Shown here: positions 33,990 through 41,712 of the stretch, in pieces
How the letters are laid out: each line of letters opens with the position of its first letter
Numbering within the stretch: position 1 is the stretch's first letter
From: DASYTH01 sp035942955
Lineage (GTDB): Bacteria; Actinomycetota; Actinomycetes; Mycobacteriales; Pseudonocardiaceae
Direction of reading: 5' to 3'
DNA length: 64,000 nt
NCBI RefSeq assembly: GCF_035942955.1
Contig: NZ_DASZCQ010000336.1
Location: 6,321-70,320 of the forward strand
Notes under the pieces: generated by a model
What the model saw: the letters and a program-made list of their open reading frames with translations, nothing else
What the model was told of the DNA's origin: nothing
Database searches by the model: none
Translations under genes and position numbers: made by a program

Positions 33990-34813
33990 GCCTTCACTCC
34001 CGTCAACGTCACGCCTCGCACGAATGCCTTCTGGGCGAAGAAAAAGACGACGATCACCGGCAGCATGACGAGCACGGTCGCGGCCATCACGAGGTTCCAC
34101 TCCACATGGTGCAGGTGCTTGAACTGGGACAGCGCCAGCGACAGCGTCCAGTTCGCGGTGTTCTCACTGGTGTACAACAACGGGCCGTAGTAGTCATTCC
34201 ACGCGTAGAAGAACTGGAAGATCGCGGTGGCGGCGAGCCCCGGCCGGGCCATCGGCAGCACGATCCGCAGCAGCACCTGCCACTCCGAGCAGCCGTCGAT
34301 GCGCGCCGAGTCCAGGTAGTCGTCCGGGATCGTGAGCAGGAACTGGCGCAGCAGGAAGATGCTGAACGCGTCGCCGGCCAGCATCGGCAGGATCAGCGGC
34401 CACAGCGTGCCGGTCAGCCCGACGTTGGCCCACATCAGGTACAGCGGCACGGTGACCACCTGGGGCGGCAGCATCATCATGCCGATGACCACGAGGAAGA
34501 TCGCGTTGCGCCCCCGCCACGGCAGCTTGGCCAGCGCGTAGGCCGCGGGAGTGCTCGACAGCAGCATGAAGCCGGTGGCCAGCACGCTGTAGAGCAACGA
34601 GTTGACCAGGTAGCCCAGCATCGGCACCTTGGTGAAGATCGTGGCGAAGTTCTCCGGATGCCAGGTGGTCGGCCAGTAGTTGCCCGTCAGCGCCTGGTCG
34701 GTGGTCATGAACGCGGTCAGCACGACGAACCCGAACGGCGCCACGAAGATCACCCCGAGCGCGATCGCCAGGCTGTGCCGCGCGATCAGCACCAGCGCCG
34801 ACTCCCGTCTCAT
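33986..34813 (-). CDS. Carbohydrate ABC transporter permease (MalG type)
   Basis: The 275-residue protein has six transmembrane helices and the EAA-type cytoplasmic loop that contacts the ATPase (DSARIDGCSEWQVLLRIVLP, then MARPGLA). It is the second permease of the sugar importer; no ATPase gene is in the operon, so a shared MsiK-like ATPase elsewhere is inferred, as is usual in actinobacteria. ATG 34813 was chosen because the preceding region is a repeat-rich intergenic sequence. It overlaps the GH4 gene by four bases. Confidence 0.9.
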   Translation of the reverse strand: MRRESALVLIARHSLAIALGVIFVAPFGFVVLTAFMTTDQALTGNYWPTTWHPENFATIFTKVPMLGYLVNSLLYSVLATGFMLLSSTPAAYALAKLPWRGRNAIFLVVIGMMMLPPQVVTVPLYLMWANVGLTGTLWPLILPMLAGDAFSIFLLRQFLLTIPDDYLDSARIDGCSEWQVLLRIVLPMARPGLAATAIFQFFYAWNDYYGPLLYTSENTANWTLSLALSQFKHLHHVEWNLVMAATVLVMLPVIVVFFFAQKAFVRGVTLTGVKA

Positions 34814-34821
34814 CGCCGATC

Positions 34822-34945
34822 CCCCGGCGTGTTTGCGTGTGGCGTCGCCGTGTTTGCGTCTGACGCGGCCCCCGCCGACGCCCGACCCGCCAGGCAACCG
34901 CGTGAGCGGCCAACATGGCGACGTGAGGGGCCAACACGCGGGTGC
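34822..34945. repeat. Imperfect long inverted repeat built of 21-bp units
   Basis: The 136-bp gap between the two permease genes holds two tandem units (CGTGTTTGCGTGTGGCG at 34828, CGTGTTTGCGTCTGACG at 34849) and two more at 34901 (CGTGAGCGGCCAACATGG) and 34922 (CGTGAGGGGCCAACACG). Both pairs have a 21-bp period. The second pair is the rough reverse complement of the first, so the arms 34822-34871 and 34896-34945 can fold on each other. Confidence 0.7.
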
Positions 34946-34949
34946 GGAA

Positions 34950-35951
34950 TCATCGGTCCGCACCCCCGAAGAACGCCCTTGCGCGCAGCAGCAGCACGAG
35001 GGTGACCGCGAACGCGGCCAGGAACAGGACGACGGCCAGCGCGTTGGCGTAGCCCATGTCGTAGTAACGGAAGCCGGAGACGTACAGGTGCAGGGGATAG
35101 GTCAGCGTGGACTGCTCGGGGTAGCCGAACGTCGACGAGATGCCGCTGCCGGTCATCGCCTGCCCGCTGGCGACGCTGGCCGCGACGGCCGCTTGAGTGA
35201 AGTACTGCAGGGTCTGGATGATCCCGGTGACCGCGGCGAACAGCAGCACCGGCGCGATGGCCGGCAGGGTGACGTGGCGGAACCGCTGCCAGGCGTTCGC
35301 GCCGTCCAGCTCGGCCGCCTCGTAGTGCACGCGCGGCACGTCGAGCAGCCCGGCCAGGAAGATCACCATGAGGTCGCCGACCGCCCAGGTGCCGAGCAGC
35401 ACCAGCGACGGCTTGGCCCAGTCCGGTGAGTCGAACCACAGTGGACCGTCGAAGCCCAGCTTGCCGAGCACCAGGTTCACCGGTCCGGTGGCCGGGTTGA
35501 ACAGGAACACGAACGCGATCGTGGCGGCCACCGGCGGGGCGAGCGCGGGCAGGTAGAACACGGTGCGGAAGAAGCCGGCGGTGCGCCGCAGGGAGGTCAG
35601 CAGCAGCGCGGTCGCCAGCGCGGCCAGCATGCGGGCCGGCACCAGCACGACGACCAGCCACAGCGTGTTGGCCGCGGCGGTCACCGCCGTCCGGTCGTGC
35701 TCGAAGAGGTAGGCGTAGTTGCGCAGGCCCACCCACTGCGGCGCGGTCAGCAGATCGAACCGGGTGAACGAGAAGTACACCGCGGCGCCGAGCGGGTAGA
35801 GCAGGAACACCGCGATCCCGGCAAGCGCCGGCGCCATGAAGCTCAGCACGGTCAGCCGGTGCCGCCACCGCCGCCCTGCCGGGCGACGGGGCGGCACCCT
35901 CCCACGCCGGGACGCCGCGGGTGCTCGAACGTCGAGGGCGGTCACGCCCAT
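34950..35951 (-). CDS. Carbohydrate ABC transporter permease (MalF type)
   Basis: The 333-residue protein has an extended basic N-terminus and six transmembrane helices, with the EAA-type loop HYEAAELDGANAWQRFRHVT followed by LPAIAPVLLF. It forms the membrane channel with the downstream permease. The start ATG at 35951 shares one base with the solute-binding protein stop (TGATG), so the genes are coupled. It ends just before the repeat-rich gap that separates the two permease genes. Confidence 0.9.
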   Translation of the reverse strand: MGVTALDVRAPAASRRGRVPPRRPAGRRWRHRLTVLSFMAPALAGIAVFLLYPLGAAVYFSFTRFDLLTAPQWVGLRNYAYLFEHDRTAVTAAANTLWLVVVLVPARMLAALATALLLTSLRRTAGFFRTVFYLPALAPPVAATIAFVFLFNPATGPVNLVLGKLGFDGPLWFDSPDWAKPSLVLLGTWAVGDLMVIFLAGLLDVPRVHYEAAELDGANAWQRFRHVTLPAIAPVLLFAAVTGIIQTLQYFTQAAVAASVASGQAMTGSGISSTFGYPEQSTLTYPLHLYVSGFRYYDMGYANALAVVLFLAAFAVTLVLLLRARAFFGGADR

Positions 35952-37276
35952 CAGCGCCCGAGCTCCAGCGCCTGGTTGATCCTGGTGTCCAGTTCGGACA
36001 GGCCAGCGCGCAGGTCCGGCGCCTTGCCGGACTGGTAGGCGTCGACGAACTCCTCGGCCAGCTCGATGTACTTGGGCCCGGACGCGTTCGGCGGGGTGGT
36101 GGCCGTCGCCGGGTGCTTGAAGATGTCCAGGAAAACCTGGAAGTCCTTGTCCGCCTCCAGCGTGCTGGAGGCCAGCGCGTCCCGGGTGGTGGGCACGTTC
36201 TTGATCAGGTTCGACAGCTTCACGATGGCCTCGGTGTCCGTCGTCAGGTAGCGGATCAGCGCCCAGGCGGCCTCGGGGTTCTTGGAGTTGTTGGAGATGC
36301 CGATGACGTTGCCGGTGACGTAGCCGGCGCCGTACCGGTCCTGCTTGCCGTCCGGGACGGGGAACGGGGCGGTGCCGAACTCGACGTCCGGAGCCTGGTC
36401 GCGGAGGAACGCGATGCGGAACTCGCCGTCCACCATCATGGCGATCTTGCCCTTGTGGAAGGCGTTGTCGGCGCTGAACTCGTCGCCGAAGCCGGCGGTG
36501 AAGGTCTGCAGCGCGTCGAAGCCGTACCAGTCGACGAGCTCCTTGTTCCACCGCAGCATCGCCGGCCAGTCGGGGTCGGCGCCGATGGCCGACTTCTCGT
36601 CGCCGGTCAGCCACTGCAGGTCCCAGGACGGGCCGACGTGGGACGGGTCGTACTCGTAGGCGTTGACCAGCGGGACGAACCCGGCCACCTCGATCGAGCC
36701 GTCGGCCGCCCGCTTGGTGATCTTCTTGGCCATCTCGGCCAGCTCGCTCGTCGTCCTTGGCGGCTGCGTGTACCCGGCCTCGGCGAGCAGCTTCTTGTTG
36801 TAGTACAGGCCATAGGTGTCGGCCAGGAACGGCATGGCGCAGCGCTTGCCCTGGTACTCGGTGTAGGAGCGGACCGTCTCCGGCAGCTGGCCGAGGTCCA
36901 CCTTGTCGCGCTCCACATAGGACTTCAGGTCGCGCCAGGCGCCGCTCGAGCAGAACTTGCCCACGATGTCGGTGGAGTAGGACAGGCCGACGTCCGGGCC
37001 CTGTCCCGACGAGATCGCCTGCAGCATCTTGGGATCGTCCTGACCGGCGACGACCCTGACGTCCACCTTGGGGTGCTTGGCCTTGAAGTCGGCGAGCACG
37101 TCCTCGATGGCCTTCGCCTCGCGTTCGGTGAAGAAGTGCCAGAACTCGATCGAGCCGGACGCCTCCTGGCCGGCCGGCGCCGCGCCGGCGTCGTTCTGGT
37201 TGCCGCCCGGTGTGCACGCGGCACCGGCCAGGACGACCGCGGCCAGCAGGGAAATCGTGCGACGGCAGGGGTTCAT
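35951..37276 (-). CDS. Extracellular sugar-binding lipoprotein of ABC importer
   Basis: The 441-residue protein has a lipoprotein signal (lipobox VLAGAAC) and family 1 solute-binding architecture: EFWHFFTEREAKAIEDVLAD, then GPDVGLSYSTDIVGKF, MPFLADTYGLYYNKKLLAEA and FHKGKIAMMVDGEF. It captures the sugar or oligosaccharide outside the membrane for the MalFG-type permeases downstream. The ATG at 37276 has a GGAGGG site. It lies 29 bases after the ROK regulator. The ligand is unknown; context suggests a product of the secreted CBM35 enzymes. Confidence 0.92.
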   Translation of the reverse strand: MNPCRRTISLLAAVVLAGAACTPGGNQNDAGAAPAGQEASGSIEFWHFFTEREAKAIEDVLADFKAKHPKVDVRVVAGQDDPKMLQAISSGQGPDVGLSYSTDIVGKFCSSGAWRDLKSYVERDKVDLGQLPETVRSYTEYQGKRCAMPFLADTYGLYYNKKLLAEAGYTQPPRTTSELAEMAKKITKRAADGSIEVAGFVPLVNAYEYDPSHVGPSWDLQWLTGDEKSAIGADPDWPAMLRWNKELVDWYGFDALQTFTAGFGDEFSADNAFHKGKIAMMVDGEFRIAFLRDQAPDVEFGTAPFPVPDGKQDRYGAGYVTGNVIGISNNSKNPEAAWALIRYLTTDTEAIVKLSNLIKNVPTTRDALASSTLEADKDFQVFLDIFKHPATATTPPNASGPKYIELAEEFVDAYQSGKAPDLRAGLSELDTRINQALELGR

Positions 37277-37305
37277 CGGCCCTCCCTGGGATGGGGAACG
37301 TGGGG

Positions 37306-38487
37306 TTAGCGGCGACCGAGCAGGGTGGCCCGGACCTTGGCCAGCGCCGAGTCCAGCGCGCCGAGCAGGACGGCGTCGTCGGCGACGCCCGTGGCGGCGA
37401 CCGTGGTCTGCAGGACCGACAGTTGGCTCAACGCGACCGAGACGGCCTCGGCCAGCGGCGGCCCGGCGGCCTGGCCGATGTCGCCGCCGAGCACGACCAG
37501 CGGCGGGTCGAGCACCGCGATGACCGCGGTGATCCCGACCGCGATGCGGACGGCCAGCGCGTCGCGGAAGGCCCTGGCGTCGTCGGCGAGCTCGTCCGTG
37601 GAGTTGATCACCGCGGCGGCCTCGTAGCCGCTGTCCGCGGCGATCCCGTACTTCTCGGCGAGCTCGTGCACGGCCTGCCCGCTTGCCAGATCGTGGAAGT
37701 CGTGCACGACGGCCGGGCCGCCGTCGGACTGCGCCGGCAGCCCGACCGGCATGTACCCGATCTCGCCGGCCGCGCCGCGGCCGCCGCGCAGCAGCTTGCC
37801 GCCCAGCTCGATGCCGAGGCCGAGGCCCTCCTCTCCGAGCCACAGCAGGGCGAAGCTGTCCACGTCGGTGGCCACGCCGCGGTTGCGCTCGGCCACCGCG
37901 GCCAGGTCGGCGTCGTTGTCGACGCTCACCTCGGTGCGCAGCCGCGCGCGGATCTCGCCGATCAGCCCCGGCCGTGACCAGTCCGGCACGTCGATGAACC
38001 TGATCGTCTCGGTGCTCTCGTCGTACGAGCCGGGCACGCCGAGCTGGACGTGATCGAGCCGGCGCAGCGGGATGCGCGCCTGCCGGCACGCGGCCTGCAC
38101 CGCCTCGGCGACCGCGGCCACCGGGTCCGCGGCGCGCTCGTCGACGCCGGTCTCGCGCCGGGCGCGGACCGTGCCGGTGAGGTCGCACACGGCCGTGGCC
38201 ATGGAGAAGTCCCGCGCCCGCACGGACACGGCGGCCATGTAGGCGGCGTCCGGGTCGACCGCGTACACCTCGGCGTTGGGCCCCGGCCCGCCGCTGGTGC
38301 GCCCCACCACCTTGACCAGCCCCGCGTCCTGCAGCCGGCGCAGCACGTCGGAGGTGGTCGGCTTGGCAAGGCCGGTCAGCTCGCGGAGGTCGCCGCGGGT
38401 GAGCGGGCCGCGCTCGAGCAGGTGGCCGAGCGCCGCGGTCTCGTTGATGGCGCGAAGCAATCTGGACGAGCCTGCCACTTGATCCAC
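37306..38487 (-). CDS. ROK family transcriptional regulator
   Basis: The 393-residue protein has an N-terminal winged helix-turn-helix (LTRGDLRELTGLAKPTTSDV) and a ROK domain: VQLGVPGSYDE, a NDADLAAVAE segment and the GEIGYMPVG motif. The usual zinc-binding CxCGxxGCxE cluster of ROK proteins is absent; the matching region reads SDGGPAVVHDFHD, so the zinc site is lost, as in some actinobacterial ROK repressors. It is the first gene of the importer operon and starts at GTG 38487. A matching operator lies 26-44 bases upstream (autoregulation) and another before the GH18 gene. Confidence 0.92.
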   Translation of the reverse strand: MDQVAGSSRLLRAINETAALGHLLERGPLTRGDLRELTGLAKPTTSDVLRRLQDAGLVKVVGRTSGGPGPNAEVYAVDPDAAYMAAVSVRARDFSMATAVCDLTGTVRARRETGVDERAADPVAAVAEAVQAACRQARIPLRRLDHVQLGVPGSYDESTETIRFIDVPDWSRPGLIGEIRARLRTEVSVDNDADLAAVAERNRGVATDVDSFALLWLGEEGLGLGIELGGKLLRGGRGAAGEIGYMPVGLPAQSDGGPAVVHDFHDLASGQAVHELAEKYGIAADSGYEAAAVINSTDELADDARAFRDALAVRIAVGITAVIAVLDPPLVVLGGDIGQAAGPPLAEAVSVALSQLSVLQTTVAATGVADDAVLLGALDSALAKVRATLLGRR

Positions 38488-38512
38488 GCTTGTTCCCCGT
38501 CCCTCGGGATTA

Positions 38513-38531
38513 GTTAGACAGACTTCCTAAC
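38513..38531. promoter_or_regulatory. Putative ROK operator upstream of the ROK gene
   Basis: GTTAGACAGACTTCCTAAC has 5-bp arms (GTTAG/CTAAC) and differs from 29719-29737 at only two positions. It overlaps the expected promoter of the ROK-ABC-GH4-kinase operon. In the 313-bp divergent gap 38488-38800 I see this site, two LacI-like palindromes near the opposite gene, and nothing else convincing. Confidence 0.8.
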
Positions 38532-38718
38532 TGTTAGCTCGGACGTTAGGCGCTGGACCGGGTGCAGTCAAGGCGCCCCACCCCCGTCCGGTGACCTGGT
38601 ATTACGGTCGGATCACGGGCGCACGGAACGGTCTCGCCGGATCACGGTCAGTGAGACCATTCGGCCGTTCGGTGGCGACCGGTGTAGCAGGTGTCGGGAT
38701 CGGTGTCCGAACGCGATC

Positions 38719-38774
38719 GGAAAGCCCTTCCCTCAGGCTTCCCGACCACCTAGGGTGTCAGGAAAGCGCTTACC
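38719..38774. promoter_or_regulatory. LacI-type palindromes upstream of the ABC operon
   Basis: GGAAAGCGCTTACC (38761-38774) is one base short of a perfect 14-bp palindrome with the LacI-family core AAGCGCTT. A weaker relative, GGAAAGCCCTTCCC, is at 38719-38732. They lie 27-82 bases before the permease start and resemble the site beside the LacI gene at 12186. Confidence 0.6.
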
Positions 38775-38800
38775 AGGCACGGCCGGGGAGGAGTGGGGTG

Positions 38801-39685
38801 ATGCCGGCATCGGAGGCGACGGTGGTCGACGACCGCGCCCCGACGCGGGAGCCCGCGGCGGCGCCGCCGTCGCGGCGGCCCCTCGGGATCGGGGGCCGGC
38901 TGCTGCGCTTCGCCGAGGCGGTGTGGCGCCCGCTGATCCTGCTCGGGGTGCTGTTCGTGGTGTGGTGGTTCGTCTCCGCGCGCGAGCTGCTGCTGCCGCA
39001 GTACCTGCTGCCCACCCCGGGCCAGGTCTGGGACAAGACCATCGAGGAATGGCCGGCGCTGCTGGAGAACACCTCGGTCACGCTCTACGAGACGGTGATC
39101 GGGTTCGTGCTGGCCAGCGTGCTGGGCCTGGCCACCGCGATCCTGATCGTCTACTCCTCGACGATGGAGAAGACGCTGTACCCGATCGTGCTGTTCGCCC
39201 AGGTGATCCCGAAGATCGCGATCGCGCCGCTGCTGATCGCCTGGTGGGGAACCGGGCTCGGCCCGAAGATCACACTGGCGGTGCTGATCGCGTTCTTCCC
39301 GGTCGTGATCTCCGGTGTCACCGGGTTGCGGTCGACCGACCCCGAGCTGCTCGACCTGTCCGCGACGATGGGGGCCGGCCGGTGGAAGACCTTCCGCAAG
39401 ATCCGGTTCCCCAACGCGCTGCCGCACCTGATGGCCGGCGAGAAGGTCGCCGTGACGCTCGCCGTCGTCGGCGCGGTGGTCGGCGAGTTCGTCGGCGCCG
39501 ACGCCGGCCTGGGCCGCGTCCTGCTGCAGGCCAACGGCAACCTCGACGGCGCGCTGCTGTTCGCCGACCTGATCCTGATGTCGCTCATCGGCATCGTGCT
39601 GTTCGTTCTCGTAGAGATAGCTGAGGCACTACTGATCCCCTGGCACGCCAGCCGGCGCTCCGGGACTCCCCTAACCACCTCATGA
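38801..39685 (+). CDS. ABC transporter permease (SsuC/TauC/NMT1 type)
   Basis: The 294-residue membrane protein has six helices and matches the nitrate/sulfonate/bicarbonate family: LPTPGQVWDKTIEEWPALLENT, the loop FFPVVISGVTGLRSTDPELL, and the EAA-like TFRKIRFPNALPHLM. It forms the channel of the importer whose binding protein and ATPase follow. The ATG at 38801 has a strong GGAGGAG site. LacI-like palindromes lie just upstream. Confidence 0.92.
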   Translation: MPASEATVVDDRAPTREPAAAPPSRRPLGIGGRLLRFAEAVWRPLILLGVLFVVWWFVSARELLLPQYLLPTPGQVWDKTIEEWPALLENTSVTLYETVIGFVLASVLGLATAILIVYSSTMEKTLYPIVLFAQVIPKIAIAPLLIAWWGTGLGPKITLAVLIAFFPVVISGVTGLRSTDPELLDLSATMGAGRWKTFRKIRFPNALPHLMAGEKVAVTLAVVGAVVGEFVGADAGLGRVLLQANGNLDGALLFADLILMSLIGIVLFVLVEIAEALLIPWHASRRSGTPLTTS

Positions 39686-39707
39686 TGCGCAAGGAGGCGC
39701 AGGCTCC

Positions 39708-40727
39708 ATGCGACGACTGCTCACCGCGAGCGCCGCGATCGCGTTGCTCGTTCTGGCCGGCTGTGGCGACAGCGGCTCCGACGGCGGCAGCCCGGCTCCG
39801 GGCGGCCAGCCGGCCCTGAAGAAGGCGACGCTGACCCTGAACTGGGTGCCCTACGGCGAGCACGCGCCGTTCTACTACGGGCTGAAGAAGGGCTTCTACT
39901 CCGACGAGGGCATCGACCTGGAGATCAAGGCGGGCAGCGGCTCCGGCAAGACCATCCAGCAGGTGGCCCAGAACAACACCACGTTCGGCTGGGCGGACAC
40001 GCCGCCGCTGCTGTCCGGGGTCGGCACCGGCATGAAGGTCAAGAGCCTGGGGGTGTTCCTGCAGAAGGGCCCGGCGGCCATCGAGTTCCTGTCCGACAAG
40101 AGCATCAGCAAGCCGCAGGACCTCAAGGGCAAGACCGTCGGCGGCACCCCGGGTGACGCCATGTACGCCACCTTCCCGGCCTGGTTGCAGGCCAACGGCA
40201 TGACGGCGAGCGACGTCAAGGTGGTCGACGTCGACGCGGCCGGCAAGATCCCCGCGCTGTCCGAGGGTCGGGTGGACGCGATCATGGGCTTCTTCCACGA
40301 CCAGGGACCGACCATCGAGGCCAAGACCAAGAAGAAGGTCAACTACCTGCTCTTCGCCGACTCCGGCCTGAACATGCTCGGCACCGGCATCGTGGTCAAC
40401 GAGTCGACCCTGTCCGGTGACAAGGACCTGGCGGCCAGGTTCGTGCGGGCCACCCAGAAGTCCTGGGCCGAGGCGGCCAAGGACGTGGCGGGCGCGGCCG
40501 ACGCGATGGTCGAGCTGGCCGAGCAGGAGCCGGCGAAGGACGTTCTGGTCAAGCAGCTCGAGCTGGCCATCCCGCTGCTCGAGCTGGACAAGGGCGCGCC
40601 CGGCGTCAACACCGACCAGAAATGGAAGGAGACCATCGACCTGATGGTCAAGTACGCCAAGCTCAAGGACGCCGGTGAGCCCTCGAAGTACTGGGACGGC
40701 TCGCACGCTGCGTCGAACTCGAAGTGA
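39708..40727 (+). CDS. NMT1/THI5-like substrate-binding lipoprotein
   Basis: The 339-residue protein has a lipobox (LVLAGC) and an NMT1/SsuA-type fold: LNWVPYGEHAPFYYGLKKGF, YSDEGIDLEIKAGSGSG, QQVAQNNTTFGWADTPPLL and RVDAIMGFFHDQGPTIE. LNW(V) at the start is characteristic of proteins that bind thiamine precursors and small aromatic or heterocyclic ligands. It delivers the substrate to the SsuC-type permease. The gene context (oxidoreductase, DUF993, isomerase) suggests a polyol- or sugar-like ligand; this is unresolved. Confidence 0.92.
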   Translation: MRRLLTASAAIALLVLAGCGDSGSDGGSPAPGGQPALKKATLTLNWVPYGEHAPFYYGLKKGFYSDEGIDLEIKAGSGSGKTIQQVAQNNTTFGWADTPPLLSGVGTGMKVKSLGVFLQKGPAAIEFLSDKSISKPQDLKGKTVGGTPGDAMYATFPAWLQANGMTASDVKVVDVDAAGKIPALSEGRVDAIMGFFHDQGPTIEAKTKKKVNYLLFADSGLNMLGTGIVVNESTLSGDKDLAARFVRATQKSWAEAAKDVAGAADAMVELAEQEPAKDVLVKQLELAIPLLELDKGAPGVNTDQKWKETIDLMVKYAKLKDAGEPSKYWDGSHAASNSK

Positions 40728-40809
40728 ACCTCGAGGAAGATGTCACATTCCTGCGCTAGAAGGAAAGTAATGCCACATTGCTTCCCATCCGGAGGGGCGG
40801 GCTGATCCG
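40728..40809 (+). other. Short intergenic gap with hairpin and direct repeat
   Basis: ATGTCACATT (40740) and ATGCCACATT (40770) are direct repeats 30 bases apart. The second lies in a hairpin, GGAAAGTAATG / CATTGCTTCC (40762-40785, one bulge and one mismatch). It lies between the binding protein and ATPase genes of one operon and may adjust their ratio. Confidence 0.5.
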
Positions 40810-41700
40810 ATGGTCGCCGAACCCGTTCCGCATTCCGGTCCGTGCGTGGAGATCGAGGACCTCACGGTCTCCTTCGTCTCCAAGCGATCCTCGACGACCG
40901 CGCTGACCGGGATCGGGATGCGGGTGGAGCCGGGGGAGTTCGTCACGATCCTCGGCCCGTCCGGGTGCGGGAAGTCCACCCTGCTCAAGGTGATCGCCGG
41001 GTTGGTCCGGCCCACCACCGGGACGGTCAGCCTGCTCGGCCACCGGGTGCTCAAGCCGCAGCGGGAGATCGGGTTCGTGTTCCAGCGGGCGGCGCTGCTG
41101 GAGTGGCGCGGCGTGCGGAAGAACATCCTGCTGCAGGCGGAGATGCGCGGCATGAACCGGGCCGAGGCCGGGCGCCGGGCCGACGAGCTCATCGAGCTGA
41201 CCGGCCTTTCCGGATTCGAGCGGGCGCTGCCGCACGAGCTGTCCGGCGGCATGCAGCAACGGGTGGCGCTGTGCCGGGCGCTGCTGCACTCGCCACCCGT
41301 GCTGCTGATGGACGAACCGTTCGGCGCGCTCGACGCGCTCACCCGGGAGCAGCTCAACACCGAGCTGAACCGGATCTGGCGGGAGACCGGCACAACCATC
41401 CTGCTCGTCACCCATTCCATCGCCGAGGCGGTGTTCCTCGGCACCCGGGTGGAGTTGATGAGCCCGCGGCCAGGGCGGCTGGTGCGCACCTTTGAGGTGG
41501 ACCTGCCGTCGGAGCGCAACTACGCGGAGGTCATGACCGACCGCCGCTTCGGCGCGCTCACCACGCAGATCCGCGAGCTGCTCGGCTCGGCGGCAGGCAG
41601 TGAGCGGAGCTTGCGGAGCGAACCGTCAAACGCTGCCCCGCCCGCCGAGGAACGAGGCGGCGGGGTGGCCGTCGCCGAGCCCGCGAGGCGACGGAACTAA
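40810..41700 (+). CDS. ABC transporter ATP-binding protein (SsuB/TauB type)
   Basis: The 296-residue ATPase has Walker A GPSGCGKST, Q-loop FVFQRAALLEW, signature LSGGMQQR, Walker B VLLMDEPFGALD and an H-loop LLVTHSIAEA. It powers the importer formed with the two preceding genes. The C-terminal 30 residues (ERSLRSEPSNAAPPAEERGG and beyond) are abnormal for the family. They are encoded by a hairpin-bearing repeat also present in the GH4-kinase gap, so the tail seems to have been added or replaced by repeat insertion. Confidence 0.92.
   Translation: MVAEPVPHSGPCVEIEDLTVSFVSKRSSTTALTGIGMRVEPGEFVTILGPSGCGKSTLLKVIAGLVRPTTGTVSLLGHRVLKPQREIGFVFQRAALLEWRGVRKNILLQAEMRGMNRAEAGRRADELIELTGLSGFERALPHELSGGMQQRVALCRALLHSPPVLLMDEPFGALDALTREQLNTELNRIWRETGTTILLVTHSIAEAVFLGTRVELMSPRPGRLVRTFEVDLPSERNYAEVMTDRRFGALTTQIRELLGSAAGSERSLRSEPSNAAPPAEERGGGVAVAEPARRRN
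41599..41694 (+). repeat. Hairpin-bearing repeat inside the 3' end of the ABC ATPase gene
   Basis: The first 26 bases match the minus-strand copy at 32697-32722 exactly. A hairpin follows (CCCCGCCCGCC / GGCGGCGGGG, 41636-41665, one bulged base), with the same GAGGAACGA-like loop. Similarity then fades toward GCCGAGCCCGCGAGG. Here the repeat is translated. Confidence 0.8.
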
Positions 41701-41712
41701 GGGGAACTTTCG

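Noticed and set aside
34822..34945. The 21-bp unit array as a CRISPR or riboswitch
   Set aside because: There are only four degenerate units with no spacers of constant length, and no recognisable riboswitch core; a hairpin-type repeat fits better.
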